Shown: piece by piece, positions 1 through 12,116 of the stretch | How positions within the stretch are numbered: position 1 is the first letter of the stretch | Layout of the letters: each line of letters begins with the position of its first letter | Source: Certhia americana | Lineage: Eukaryota; Chordata; Aves; Passeriformes; Certhiidae | Reading direction: 5' to 3' | DNA: 64,000 bases | NCBI GenBank assembly: GCA_018697195.1 | Contig: CM031866.1 | Location: 10,685,469 to 10,749,468, forward strand | Translations under genes and position numbers: made by a program | The notes under the pieces: generated by a model | The model's database searches: none | Told to the model about the DNA's origin: nothing | The model's input: only the letters and a program-made list of their open reading frames with translations

Positions 1-1281
1 TATCAAAATTTAGCTGCAACTGTACCCCAGCTGTGGATATTTGAATCAGTCCTCATTCCTATTGTATGATGTTCTGAGACAACAGCAACAGCACAGACTC
101 CTTGCCTCCTCCTGTGCTAAACTTTGCTTATCAGACCTCTAAAATCCCCAGAACTCATTAAAACAAAGAACGCAACCCTTCAGTAAAACCATGAGTGACC
201 AGGCTCAGTTTACCCCAGGTAAGATATTTTATCTCCAGAATGATATAATTCATCATTTATCATTCATCATGGTATCACCTACTGCTTTAGATCCTGTTCT
301 CTACATTCTCAGTAGACTTATAATGCCAAGGCACCTGGTCGGCTCTAATGAGGCTGTGAAAGTTCTGTTTAGGGTTGTGTGGTCTCATTTAGCCAGACTG
401 GTGTTTGCTGGGTATGATTTCTTATCAGTCATGAGGTTCAATCAGGGTTCATTGCCCCTCAAAATGGTGGGAAACTTGCTTTAATCTAATGAAGGAGCAC
501 ACTTGCTTCAGTACCCTGATGATCTCCTGCACCATTTCAGTTCACTGACTATGGGATGACTTTCTGTGCTTCTTCAGACTCTTTTATCATAACACCTGCT
601 GCAGCCACTGATCTGCCCTTGGGCTTGTGCTCTCATTATGAGTCTGTGCAGTGACTCAGCTGCTCCCTGGAACTGTTGGTGGGGAGCTGAGTGGTGTTAC
701 ACAACCCACCCATGGACACCATCACAAATCCATTCCTTCACTTGGGTTCTCAGGAAGCAACTGGGCCTCTCAGCCATGCACAGAGAGGGTTTGGATTCTC
801 ACATTCCAAAATACCTAGTGCTGTCTCCTCAGTTTTTGCACCACATGCTGCTGATCTAATCATCCCACTCTAGCACCCTTCACACCAGCACTCAATTTCC
901 CTGTCACTCCCCAATCCTTTGTGGTGCTTAGTGCTTCCTGGGAGATGCTGAGCCTCCAATTCCACCTGCTTTTCTGAAAATGGGAAATGCTTGGCCTCCC
1001 TCGTGACTCAATCTTGGCATTCATGTCAAATACACCAGACATTGCAATTTTGATATGACAAAAGCCTTGGTAGAAACAGTTGTTATAGGAATGGCTGGGT
1101 TATCATCTTTGGTTCCAAACTGCTTTCAGATAATGGATGTGATTCTCTCCTACCTACAGTTTTTGTTTTAATTCTTTAATTTTTATATGTACTTCACAGG
1201 TGCACAACAAACCAAGAGGGAAGATGCCCTGCAGACTGGTGATGTGTCCTCTGAGGTTTGACTGGTTAATGTCCAGAGATG

Positions 1282-1319
1282 CCTGGACTATCCTGTGATC
1301 CCTGGACTATCCTGTGATC
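1282..1319. repeat. 19-base tandem duplication, two perfect copies
   Basis: The unit cctggactatcctgtgatc occurs at 1282-1300 and again without change at 1301-1319. Perfect identity between the copies suggests a recent slippage or duplication event. No coding frame is associated with it. Confidence 0.9.
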
Positions 1320-1699
1320 CAAGTACTTTTACAGCCTGATTGGCAGCCATACACATTACACCAGTTAAATGCAGCACTACTGCATCATGCATTGCATAAT
1401 CTTGTTTTTTCCAGCTACTTTTCTCTGCACATCTTTGACAAATAAAGCACCAGAAGAGTAAAGGGTGTTCCTCATGCAGTGAAAACAATCTGAGACTTCA
1501 GGCATTTCAATATTAAGTCACCCCACAGCACCTCTGTCCCAAACTCCCACTCTTTACTCTAGGTCCTTGACATAGAGCAGGAATGAAAGTCAGAAATTCA
1601 AAGCATTTTTTCCATCCTTCAGATTATTATTTCTTTTTTTTTCTTCTATTTGAAGGAGCACAAACAGTAACCATGATCCCTCATACAAACAGTTGTAGC

Positions 1700-1820
1700 A
1701 GCAGGAAAACAGCTGGACATGGCACTTCAGTGCTAAGGTTTAATTGTAAGGTGCTGTTTGACCAAAGGTTGGACTCCATCTTGGAGGTTTTTTCCAACCT
1801 TAATGATTCTATGATTCAAT
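1700..1820 (+). mobile_element. CR1 LINE, 3' end fragment
   Basis: The stretch carries the hallmark 3' end of an avian CR1 retrotransposon in plus orientation. A 'ctggacatggcactt' block comes first, then 'aggttggact', then 'ttttccaacctt', and finally 'gattctatgattc', the short terminal repeat type of CR1. Only about 120 bases remain, so the copy is severely 5'-truncated, as most CR1 copies are. It has no coding capacity. The left edge is approximate. This element is the main evidence that the window is avian or at least from a sauropsid. Confidence 0.88.
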
Positions 1821-3776
1821 ACTGGAAATAGGTAGAATTCACATAAAGCTGTTGAGTAGACATTATTAGGCAGACACATCCCACAGTACTGATCACAGCA
1901 ATATTAAAAGAAGATGGTCTTTTGTCTTAGCTGCAAAAAGGACCCAAGATCTACAATCCAAAAATTTAATTAGAAACAATGAAATCTCTAGATCTTATCT
2001 AAAGACAAATTTGCATTGTCCAAGTTGAATTCAAGTCTTTCATATATTGTATTTATGGGTACTCTGAGGCCCTTCATGTGTGCAAGAGAAATAACTCACC
2101 TGAAAGTGGCCTGGACAGCAAGTTTCTAAGTAATTTCATTCCCTTTAGTGGGACTGTCGTAGGACTACATGTAATCTAATTGCCTATGTTGTTCCCAAGA
2201 CTACCCATAAAATGCAATTTTATTCCTGGGTTGATGATATTTAGTTATTTATAGATAGGTGGGCAGCAGAGTGCTTTTTGCCATGCTATTAGAGATGGTC
2301 ATGAAGTAATGCCCACACAGTCAGATGAAGATGATGTTTCCATGCTGTTCCAAAAATCACATCAAGCTCTACAGAAACCACAAATGAGCATATTAACATT
2401 CTGCCATTTGAGCATTCTTATCCATTTGTGGATGTTAGTGAATTGCTCCACAAAATATTGATTCCTGCTTCTGATTGCCTCTCAGAGGTTATGATTCCCT
2501 TTAGTTCAAAGAATGCTACACTTCTTAGCAGAAACTCTACCCCAAGACCAATCCCAGCTGCTGCATCACCCTTTCAGTCACAGCTGGTCCACTCCTGGGC
2601 TGAAATCCACATCATGGATTTTGTCATCTTGCCAATGTGCAGGTACCTCTTATGGCTGTCCAGTCAGAGTCATAGCATCAAAAGAAAAGAAGCCAGACCC
2701 AGTCAGCTGCACAACACTGAATGTTCCAACACCTTTCCTGGTAATATCCAATTTATTAAAGTTTGTCACAAGATGTGCAGCTCCCTGGATCTCAGCATTT
2801 GCCTTCTGTGGGAAAGTGTGACATATCTGTTCTAATAAATCAGGATGCATAGGCATCATTATTATGTGAATAAATAACAGCTTTCCAAACACAGCCTAAT
2901 TTGAAATGCTAGAGAAGTTGGGTTTTGTGTGTTGAAGAATAAAGCTATACAGAAATAACCACAGCGAAAATGCATCTTCTAGGATACAGAAGCGTGTAAC
3001 AAACACCATGACTATAAAAAAAAGTGGATGCTAGCATAAAGAACAGAATTAGAGAAGTTAATTAAATAACTGATGGTACCTATAAACATTCTGGAAAGAC
3101 AGTACAGTATAGGTCCTCCATGGTTTCCTAGCAACAAAATTTTCTCTGCTTTTTCAGAGCATGGTGAAGTTGTGGAATCCTCCTACACATAATTTGAAAT
3201 CAGGGATGAAAACAAGGATGACCCATCTTCCAGGCTAGGAGTATAAAACTGCCTCAAAGCGTCCTGAAAACACAGCTCAGTAAAAGGCACTGCTGGATTA
3301 ATTGTGTTTAATTTGTGTATTAGGCAAGGTCAAAGGCTTAAAAGTAGTCACGGGGTAATCAACATCTGTATTGAAGGGCATAACATGTGAAAACTTAGGA
3401 ATTTCACATATTTTAAAATAACTTCAGTTTTACTTCTCCAGCAAGAATTAAAAATAATTCCCAAAGAAAAGGTCAGAAAGGAGAAAGGTTTAGACTGGCA
3501 GCTGTCCCCTTGCTTTCCTTAGACAGCATCAGAATAGGAACAAAACAGAAGACAATCTCCTGGTTTATCCTATATTTCACAGTAATTCCCTTGGAAAAGG
3601 AATTCTTTAAAATTTATTTCCCCACCCCCGGAACAGAGAAAGCAAAAATTTATTTCAGCTGATCAGTTTTAGCCTTTACTATTATTAGTATCCCATCTGT
3701 AATGAAATTTAAAATAGCAAGTAAAATTACTTTAAAGCCCTAATAGTTACTTATAATGCCTAGATTCCTCCTCATT

Positions 3777-3797
3777 AAAAAAAAAAAAAAAAAAAAA
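3777..3797. repeat. Poly(A) tract, 21 bases
   Basis: An uninterrupted run of 21 A residues. The 5' side shows no recognisable retrogene or SINE body, so it is best called a simple homopolymer repeat. Confidence 0.9.
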
Positions 3798-6700
3798 TTA
3801 AAAAGTTATGGTTTAAGCAATAAAATTTCCATGCAGAAATTCCTCAAAAGAAATTTTCCACCAACTGAATTAACAGGTGCTTTTTCAATTTAGAAAGCAG
3901 CTTTCATTTTTTTAGTCACTTAGAAAGCAAGGTTATGAATTCCAGAGTTTGCCAATACAGGCAATTGCATCTTATGAGAGTCATATGTTTTTTAGCACAG
4001 AATAAATCACCATCTCACACAAAGGAATGGTAAAGTATCTGTAAGAAAATAAAACCCAATACCAATAAAATAGTAGATAACAATGAAATGCCCATTTAAT
4101 CCAGTCTAAAGTTTAATACAGAAAGCCTTGCTCTACAGGCAAAATCCTACTAAAACTGAACAGAAAAGTAACAACATCCTCATGGCCAAAAGTGTACATG
4201 AACATTTTTGCTATTCAGCTCCCGTGGGAATCTTGTTTCTACAAGCTAAGAGGAAATGGGACAAGTTATTACTTTGCTTTTTCACTTTATTTCACTTAGA
4301 ATTAAAATCTCCTGAGAGAAGCTTACAAGGCATTGAGGTGATAGGACTGAAACTCAGCCTCAGTCTTTAAACCTGGTATTCCAAACATCACAGCATAGGT
4401 TTACAGCAGTACCAGGCTGCAGCCTCAGCCTCTGACTGCTTCCTCAGCTCTTCTTAAAGAAGTCAGCACCAAAGGCAGAACATAATTCAGCAAGACCAAT
4501 GGCTAAAAATATGTCCATGCTATGGTAGGTATTCAGAACTGATGCTCTCCATCTCTTACAGTTACTTAAAAAGGGAGGGAACAGAAAATACTGAACTCTT
4601 CCATATTTATCCTCTCAACACAGGATGTACAAGCACTGCCTACATCATGTGTTACAAAAATCTCAATCTTTGAATATCTACTGGCCCATAAGAAAGAATT
4701 AAAGTAACACAGACATCTTGTTCATCATTTGAGCTCTAAATCAAATCAGACTGTTGGCAGATTACAATAGATGCATTATTGCAATGGAAATCTCCTAGCA
4801 GTACACACAAAATATATTTATGCAATGCATGCTGATTGGCTTCAAACACCAGCAAGAGTAAGTTACCAAAATGACAAAATTATTCACAGAATCTACTGAC
4901 ACAAATTATTCATATTATGGCAATAATAGTGTAGGGTAGTTTTCTTCATGACATATATACACACACACCACAAAGAAATTGGGAAATAAATCTAAAACCT
5001 GCTACATCACATTTCAAGAGTATGTCAGCCTGTGGGAGATGCTGCTCTGTTCAATACATTCAGTAGCAATGGTGCTTGGTACTGTTGCAGTGTGTCTGCC
5101 AAAGAAACTCATAAATGGCCAGACTTGAAAGTTTCCTTAACAAGTGTGAAAGATAATAAAATAATATAACAAAACATCAGGCAACAAGTTTAGAAACATT
5201 GCATCACAGCGTAGACAAATTTAAATAAAGAAATAATTTGTGAGTTAAAACCATAATCTTACATTTTTACATTTAGCACTGAGAGGAAGATACAAGCCTT
5301 CCCACCTGTCTGGACAGTGTAAAGTAGACAAGTCAAACACAAAGATGGTAGTGAGAGTTCTGTTAGATGTAACAATGGAAAGCAGAGAGAGACTGTTTTC
5401 TCTCATAGGTTTGAAGGCTCAGTTTCAAGGAGGAGAGCTTGAGTAGAAAACCAGAGGCAGCTTAACAGCCTTTTATTCAGCAGAAATGGATAACTGAACA
5501 GTTCAGGTACAGCTCATGGGATTTTCAGGTGAAAGTCTGTGCTCCACATTTGACTTTAAATCACAGCTTCTCAGTACCTCATTTCCCTCTAAAAAAGAAA
5601 AATACTACTACCTTAATACTATTTACCTTTCACAGCAGGCCTGTAAGGATAAATGTAAGACATGGATGGAGTGCTGTCTGGGCTACCTAAGCATTTAAAA
5701 TACAATGAAATCGCATTTGTGTTAACATGCAAGAGTGATTTGCCAATAGAGCACTGCAAAAGCATGAGTCCTAAAAGCTGTCACAGGCAGATCTCCAGCA
5801 CTCACACAATGAGTGGGCAGAGGAGGGTTTCAGCTAAGTTCCATATGGAATGAAGATCAAGACCAGATGCAGCCAAAATGTGAATGGAGGAGCCACACAG
5901 AGATGTAGCATCATATAACTGGGATTACATGGGGCAGTTTCAATGTTACCAGCTCCCCTGCTACATCCTATCAATAGAGATTTATAGATAAATAAACTGA
6001 CCCTTGGAAAAAAAACATTCCAGGCTCTAAACATCCCAATCTTTAGGAAGGAATTAAAGGAAGCGGTTGCAGAGCTATAGTCACAGAGATTCAATTTATA
6101 ACAATGAATATGTAACTGCACTATTTGTACCAAATGCAAAAAATAAATCATGAACTGCCAACTTTATCCATGTGGAGTTTCATTTAACAGGCATCTAGAT
6201 AAGTGCATATATTGTTGTTAATGAACTTTTTGTGCTTTTCTCTGCACAAGTATTGTAATGAGTGGAAACTATGAAGTTCAGAGCTCTAAGCATATGGAAT
6301 TTTCCAGGTCACATGCTAAACCAAGTGCGGGACTGCACTGGGCAGAGAACATTGAGAGGAAAAAAAAACCCTGAATTCTAACCATATGCTTTGAAATGAA
6401 ACAATATGCTCATTCTGTTACAGCTGAAAACTTCTCTAACTGCTTCATGGTTAGAAGCAATAAAAAGGGAAAGTAATCTTGAGGCAGAATTTACTGTCAA
6501 GTAGCAAGTAATTACAGCAGAGTAATGAGAACACCCAATATATATATCGCAAGCATGACACAATACAGTATTGATTAAGTTATACCACTTCCATCATTAT
6601 ACTTATTAGTGTGGTTATACAGGGATAAAAAAACCTGACAGGAATTAAAATAAGTGGGGCTTGGGTTTTCCTTTAAGTATTCCATGTGAAGACTTTCATC

Positions 6701-8676
6701 TTTCAGAGGATCATGAAAAATAACTTTTCCCTTCTACTAGGTGAACTATGATCAGCAGCAGAGAAGTAGGACTATTCAAGAGCTTAACATTTAATTCCAA
6801 TTATAGCAAAAGCTATATACTCAGAAAAGAAAAAATCCCACACAGAAAATAGGGTAAGGCCAGTGCCTAGAACACACCTTGGAGAGGCATCCACAGCTGC
6901 ATTGTATCAACCCCATCTATGACTCAAAATTCACTGTAGAGGCAGTCCCCTTTGCCACTGAGGGAGCTGGAAGGGTTCATCTGGACACATCCCTTCAAAA
7001 AACCACCATGTCCCTTTGCTTACCTGATTACAGCCATTGCCATTAAATACAGTCAGAATTTTCCAGGTTAGAAATTATCATCAGTTTCTAGCAATTGAAG
7101 ACAGTCCACAAAATTAATTAATTGTACTCAAAGACAAGCTTGCTCTTCCTAATAAACTGTGCTCTTACTAGGAAGATGTTTTATGTTGGTTTTGACAATC
7201 ATAAATGCAAACAAGCACAACATTAACAAAAAGAGAATGAGAGAGAGACTAAAATTGTTTCAGGTCTCAGATTCTATGCTTGGTGTGGTTTCTGGGATTA
7301 CTTCTCTAATTTAACTTTGGGACTTTTCTGTTGCTATGTTGTTTGTATCACGACTGTAGATTTCCCTCATATTCTGCAGTCAAATTTTGCATTGGCTTTT
7401 CACAATGGAATCCTAGAATCACTTTGGTTTAGATGTTTTTCCTTACATGATGCTAATTTATGAGATTATATGCAGCAGTATTTGGAATGTCACTTTAATG
7501 AAAACATCTACAAAGAAAAGTCAGAATATGTTTTCATAAGTGTCTTAACAGTATAGGCTCAGGTTATGACAGCAAGGTCCCAGGTTAATTGAGAACTAAC
7601 TTTTCACTCCAGAGGTTGAAGGATTTTGTGTCTAAACTGACCATAGCAATGTGTGCATTCCAGGGTCAGAAAGTTTGAGGCCTTTTCTCTCTTCAGGCTC
7701 AACCTGGTTTGAAGGCAGGGAAGCAACCTTAGAACATAAGCCAAACTGGCTTCATTTTCAGTATTTTAGCATTGCTCAGAACAAGCCATCACTGGAAAGA
7801 ATTTGACAGAGCCCTTCCAGTTAAAAGAAAGACTTCTTTTTTTTTTTAAATCTCATGCTCTATGTTAAGAAAAAGTGTTCACACTTGTCAAGCATGTCAA
7901 GCTTGATCTGATGCAATAGATAATTTTCTATATGCAGCCTGAAAGCAGCATCCAGACATGGCTTTTCCCAGCAAAAAGGGTGTACGGTTTTGGGATGAGG
8001 GGTCCAGACTAAAGCTATAGTCTACAGCTACAGGCATAAAGCTCTGGCTGGTGATTTCAATATGCTGCAGGGAAGCAGAGCCAGCCCTGGCTGGCTTTTA
8101 GGATGTGACATATCCATGGATCCATTACATCTTCAAGGCCTGTTTCAGGACAGCGTTTGGTTCCCAGTTAGGAAAGTACTTTTTGCCACTACTTTCCTGA
8201 GATTTTTGTGCTACAATTCAAATCATCTTTAGTCTATAACAGTAAGAAAAACTAAAAACTAGTAAATGTAAAGGGTAAGAGCTGCCCAACCTCAGAGCTG
8301 AACAAGTGACCTAAACCCTCTGAATTAAGGGATGGCTCATGACTGTACTAGCTCATAGGACAGAAGCAAAGCCTGTAGAATCTAACTTAAAAATTTTTCA
8401 CTTCAAAACAATTAAATGACATGGCCATTTACGAGATACGGAACTGTGTCCTAAAGAAAAACAAACAATCAGGAAGAAACAGAATTCAGACCTTCATTAT
8501 TCTTCTGGGCACTAACACCTAACAAGAACTGGCACTTTCTCATTGTCCTCCTCTCTTCTAAATTTTTGAGGACGCTTCTCATTAAGGAGACAGAGCCGGT
8601 GAAAAGAGACAAGGCGACTAAAGCTCAGGGCAGATGCCCACAAGAAGAGTGATGGAAAAGACAGCGGGAAGATGCG

Positions 8677-9003
8677 ATGGCAGCGCACAGGACCGGCATT
8701 TCGGTATTTTTGCGCTCGGCAGCGCTTCCTCTGGAGCGGCCCGGAGCCGAGCGGGGCGGAGGGGCCGTGCAGCCCAACTCTGGTGGGAGAGCGGGGCAGG
8801 AGCCGCTCCTCTGCCGCGCCCCCGCTGCCTCCGCCCCCGGCGCGCCCGCCCGGCCCCGCCGCGCCCGCAGCCAATGGCACTCGGCGAGGTGGCTGCATGT
8901 GGTGGCGCGGACCCAGCGCAGGACACGGCAGCGGGCTGCGCTCCGCCGCTCCGGCCGCTCCTCCTGCCAGCGCCGGCCCCAGCTGCCCCCCGGTGCCCGC
9001 AGC
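8677..9003 (+). other. TNFAIP8L3: In-frame open N-terminal extension upstream of the TNFAIP8L3 ATG
   Basis: The reading frame of the 9004 start codon stays open upstream to an ATG at 8677, adding exactly 109 codons without a stop. That ATG has a favourable context (G at -3, G at +4). The encoded stretch is rich in Arg, Ala, Gly and Pro, as expected from any open frame in a CpG island. From memory, the human database entry for TNFAIP8L3 is a longer form of about 292 residues with such an extension, whereas the mouse form has 204. If transcription starts upstream of 8677, a form of about 313 residues could be made. If it starts downstream of the CCAAT box at 8871, this segment is untranslated promoter. 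I consider the short form more likely. Confidence 0.35.
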
Positions 9004-9055
9004 ATGGACTCGGACTCGGCCGAGCTCAGCGAGGGCGAGCTGGTCTCGCCCGCAG
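9004..9055 (+). CDS. TNFAIP8L3: TNFAIP8L3 (TIPE3) coding exon 1
   Basis: This exon encodes the first 17 residues (MDSDSAELSEGELVSPA) plus the first base of codon 18. The acidic, serine-rich start closely resembles the N-terminus I know for mammalian TIPE3. The ATG has a strong context (A at -3, G at +4). The exon ends at a consensus donor (GCAG/GTAAGG, GT at 9056). The split Gly codon is completed at 50339, which brings the second exon into frame and gives 52 + 563 = 615 bases, or 204 residues plus stop. In the family this short N-terminal segment is unique to TIPE3, and published work ties it to TIPE3 function. An upstream in-frame ATG at 8677 leaves the exact start open. Confidence 0.9.
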
Positions 9056-12000
9056 GTAAGGGGCGGACGGGCGCTGGGTCCGGGGATGGGGTCGGCTCTC
9101 TTGCTGTCGGGTCCCCGTGCCGAGAGGCAGCTCCGGGCAGCGCTGCGAGGCTGAGGGCACAGGGCAGCGCCATCCCCGCTCCCGCGGCACCGGCAGAGCC
9201 CTGCGCTGCCCCCGGTCCGGCGGCTCTCGGGGATGGAACCCGCGGGCCCGGGGTGCGGGAGAGCTGCTCTCAAAGGGCTGTGACGCGACAGTGCTTAAAT
9301 CGCAGTGCTGGCGCAAGCTGACGCTTTATAGCCAGAGGCTACAAAGTTTTCGGGGTTTTGGTCGTGGCTATTCCGCTGTCGCTCCAGGACCACCGCGCCT
9401 GGCGCACGTACAGAAGGGGAGAATCCCCTCCGGGGGAGGGCACGCAGAGCCCCCGGGCTGCTGGGCATTTGTTTTCAAGTCTTAACTTGTCACCAGGGAC
9501 CGTGCTGTCTTGCTTGCTGCAACCCACATACTTCTTGGATGAGACAGAAGGAAAAAAAAAAAAAATAAAACCTCTCCTGCCTTTCCCAAACCTTCACGTT
9601 CTTGTGTCTTAGGCGAAACAAACGATGGCTGATGTGCCGTAGGCAAAGGCCATCCTGCACACACGGTAAAAACGGGGACAACAAACTTGTGTGAAACACA
9701 CGGAGGTAGGTTCGCTCTGCCAGCACAGCACGTGGCCCAGGGGTGCGCTGTCACCTCGCTGCCACACCTCTGGGTGTCCGAGCCTTGGGTCCGCGGTGGT
9801 GTCACCCTGCCCGCGGCAGAGGGACAGCAGGGGTGTCGCGCACACACAGGACTGGGCTGCAGGGGTCTCACACACACACGGCTGGCATGTGACAGATGCT
9901 GGGCTGTGTCTGACACCAAGTGCAGAAGGAACCTGTTTGGACCTCCAGCTTCCCACAGTGGAAGCCGCAGACATCTTTCTCTGAAGCCATTTAACTGGCA
10001 TCAGATGCGAGTAAGTGCAATTGGAATGATGCCTGAAATAGTCCCAGTGATCATAATAAATCCAAATAGAAAGTTGCCATGTTATGCTATTAGATCTTTG
10101 AGAAAGATCTGTAACCAGTCCAATTTGGACATGTACTTCATCCCAACTAATGCCCTCCTGCATTCCCAAGAAGAAAGAATGTTGTTTGGTGTTCAAATCT
10201 AACTACAAAGGCAGAAAAGCACCAAATCTTTTGTGGAATAATTCACCTGTCCTATTAATACAGCAGTGATAAACAACAGTAGGAAGCCATAAGATAAATG
10301 TGTTGTCTAGTCTCCCAGCGGAACACTTTATAGCATAATCTTAAATCTAATTCAGTTTTAAATACTAGGGGTATTACTCTTGATATCTTGCTTTCTATTT
10401 TCTTACTTGAGAGCTAGAGAATTAAAGACGACCAGCAACAGGTCACAGAGCTCCTTATATTCACTGAGCTCTGTTAGGCTGAGCTTGCCTGCAAAGACCA
10501 CCAACAGCTATAATTTTTCATCCAAACAAATCTTCCAAGCCATGCATGAAGAGCAAGTTACAAACATTACATTTATAGACAAGTTGATATAATAGAGCTC
10601 CTGCCAACGATTTACTCATGTTCTGAATAGGATTTTCTTTTAAATAAATTTAACATAACCATGCTTAGAGGCTGCCATAAGTGCTTTCCATGTCATCACT
10701 TGCTGGCTGCCAAGAGTTGATGTTCATCGATCTCCTTTCCTCTTTTCTATTCCTTCTTTGTACGATTTAAGAGAAGAAAAATCTGGTATTTCAGCCATGC
10801 ATGGCAGATGCCTATGCAGTAGAATAACATTAGAATAGAGGGAAAACTTGTATGTTTTGTCCTACCCAGCTGCAATTTTCTTTTTCGTCACTAAAGAATT
10901 ACTTTCTCTTTGTATCTCCCATCACCTTCTGAAAAATAGGGGGTTTTGCTAGGTTCCTTTTGGTCTTTTTTCTGTAGTCTGCCATATGTATAGTGCAGCC
11001 TCTGTCTGTACGTGGGTGTGCAGTAGTCAGGCTGTCAGTCACTGCTGCAGGCACAGCAGCTGAGGGGCTGCAGAGTGGGATTCAGCCACCACCTTGCTCA
11101 GGGAGGTGCACACCCCACAGATCCCAGTGACCCACAGATCACAGGGCAAGCACAGTGTCTTGGAGGAAACTTCAGGGTGAAGTCCCGGTGATGGTTTTAT
11201 TTTGTACACTGATTTTAGTTCTAGAATTTTGCACCGACATTGACAGCAACCCCGATGTTGAGTTTGTTCTCCTTGTTAGCAGTGCTCACACTTCCCCAGG
11301 CTTCAGCTGGCACAGCTCAAGCTGCCTGCAGCCACTGCCGAGGCCTTGCGATTGTTGGAGCCCAGTGTGATGCAGTTTGCTTTATCTCCAGGGCTCCACG
11401 ATGCTGATGCAACACAGATGTTTAAAGCACAGCCCATTTCAGGGATTGCCCTACTCGTGCAATACTCTCCCAGCCTTTTGTTCTGTCCCAGTGCAGTGGC
11501 ACCCCTGCCATCCCTGGACTCACATGGGTGTGCAAGAGGCTACCTAGTGCACCCCCACCGTCTGCCATGCACACGTGGCTTTCCCAGAACCAGCTGGAAT
11601 CTGCTCCAAGATCCCAGCAGCCTCATTTGCTTTAAGAGTCCACTTAAAACTTGAGTCTCAGAGGAGGCAGAAATATTTTTTCTGTGTTTATTCCCAACAT
11701 GTTGTTACAATAACATCTTCATATTCCTTTGGTGCAAACAAAAAGCTCCTTATATGTGAGCAGTGCAAGAGGTTAGCTGTACTTTAAAGCAAACAAACAG
11801 CAAAAACCACCATGCCTCTAACAATTTTCAGCTCTACAGCCTTGGCTCCCACAAGTCTCCCACGCCCATCTATTACTGCTTTACAATTGAGGTGTCTATA
11901 GGGTCAAAAAGCTTTGGTTTTCAAAGGTTGCTCATGAGACAGACTCCTCTTAAGAACACTAAACAGGTCTTTATGATTCTGAAAAAATTACATACTGTGA

Positions 12001-12093
12001 TGCAAAAGAAGAAAAGTTACATGCTTACTAGCTAGTGGAATTTCTAGTTTTACTGCAGAGGTGACTAGTCATATTCTTTTTCTTGTCCTACAG

Positions 12094-12116
12094 AAGAGCG
12101 TCTGTCAACTGAACAG
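12094..12116 (+). other. Microexon-like element in TNFAIP8L3 intron 1
   Basis: A pyrimidine-rich tract ending in cctacag (AG at 12092-12093) precedes 23 bases, which are followed directly by a donor-like CAG/gtaatt (GT at 12117-12118). Joined to exon 1 it would read Glu-Glu-Arg-Leu-Ser-Thr-Glu-Gln. However, its length is not a multiple of three, so exon 2 would shift frame and stop at 50393-50395. It could be an alternative or poison exon, or a chance arrangement in a 41-kb intron. Only the splice signals support it. Confidence 0.2.

Larger units (their letters stand above)
1..8640. other. Intergenic DNA upstream of TNFAIP8L3
   Basis: This AT-rich stretch has no open frame longer than 135 codons and none that resembles a known protein. 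It holds one clear CR1 relic (about 1700-1820), a 19-base tandem duplication (1282-1319) and a 21-base A tract (3777-3797). Short AC/AT-rich dinucleotide runs occur near 4955-4970. By synteny with other vertebrates the next gene to the left should be CYP19A1 on the same strand. I found no aromatase coding sequence here, so its 3' end is expected outside the window or only as unrecognisable UTR. Enhancers could be present but cannot be seen from one sequence. Confidence 0.7.
8640..9320 (+). promoter_or_regulatory. TNFAIP8L3: CpG-island promoter of TNFAIP8L3
   Basis: Base composition changes abruptly from AT-rich to very GC-rich, with dense CpG, at about 8640 and falls back after about 9320-9450. 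GC-box-like motifs (GGGGCGGAG near 8753, CCGCCCC near 8831) and a CCAAT box at 8871-8875 lie upstream of the start codon at 9004. No TATA box is seen at a suitable distance. This is the usual TATA-less, CpG-island type of vertebrate promoter, with dispersed initiation. Initiation some 50-110 bases downstream of the CCAAT box is an inference and would leave a very short 5' UTR before the 9004 ATG. Confidence 0.8.

Noticed and set aside
3777..3797. Poly(A) tract as the tail of a processed pseudogene
   Set aside because: The DNA before it shows no mRNA-like or SINE-like body, and target-site duplications were not seen.
7405..7450. Possible minus-oriented CR1 3' end ('cctagaatcactttggtt')
   Set aside because: Only about 15 bases resemble CR1, and no neighbouring CR1 block could be found.
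1..8640. Expected CYP19A1 3' coding exon
   Set aside because: Synteny predicts aromatase on this side, but no frame shows the haem-binding Cys region or other P450 blocks. The coding end must lie outside the window.
8512..9273. 253-codon minus-strand open frame across the TNFAIP8L3 promoter
   Set aside because: It lies in the CpG island, where stop codons are rare in all frames. Several other frames on both strands are open as well, and the translation is Arg/Pro/Ala-rich low complexity with no domain.
9609..10196. 195-codon minus-strand frame and a 171-codon plus-strand frame over the same bases
   Set aside because: They occupy the GC-rich shore of the CpG island, overlap each other, and show no domain or splice context.
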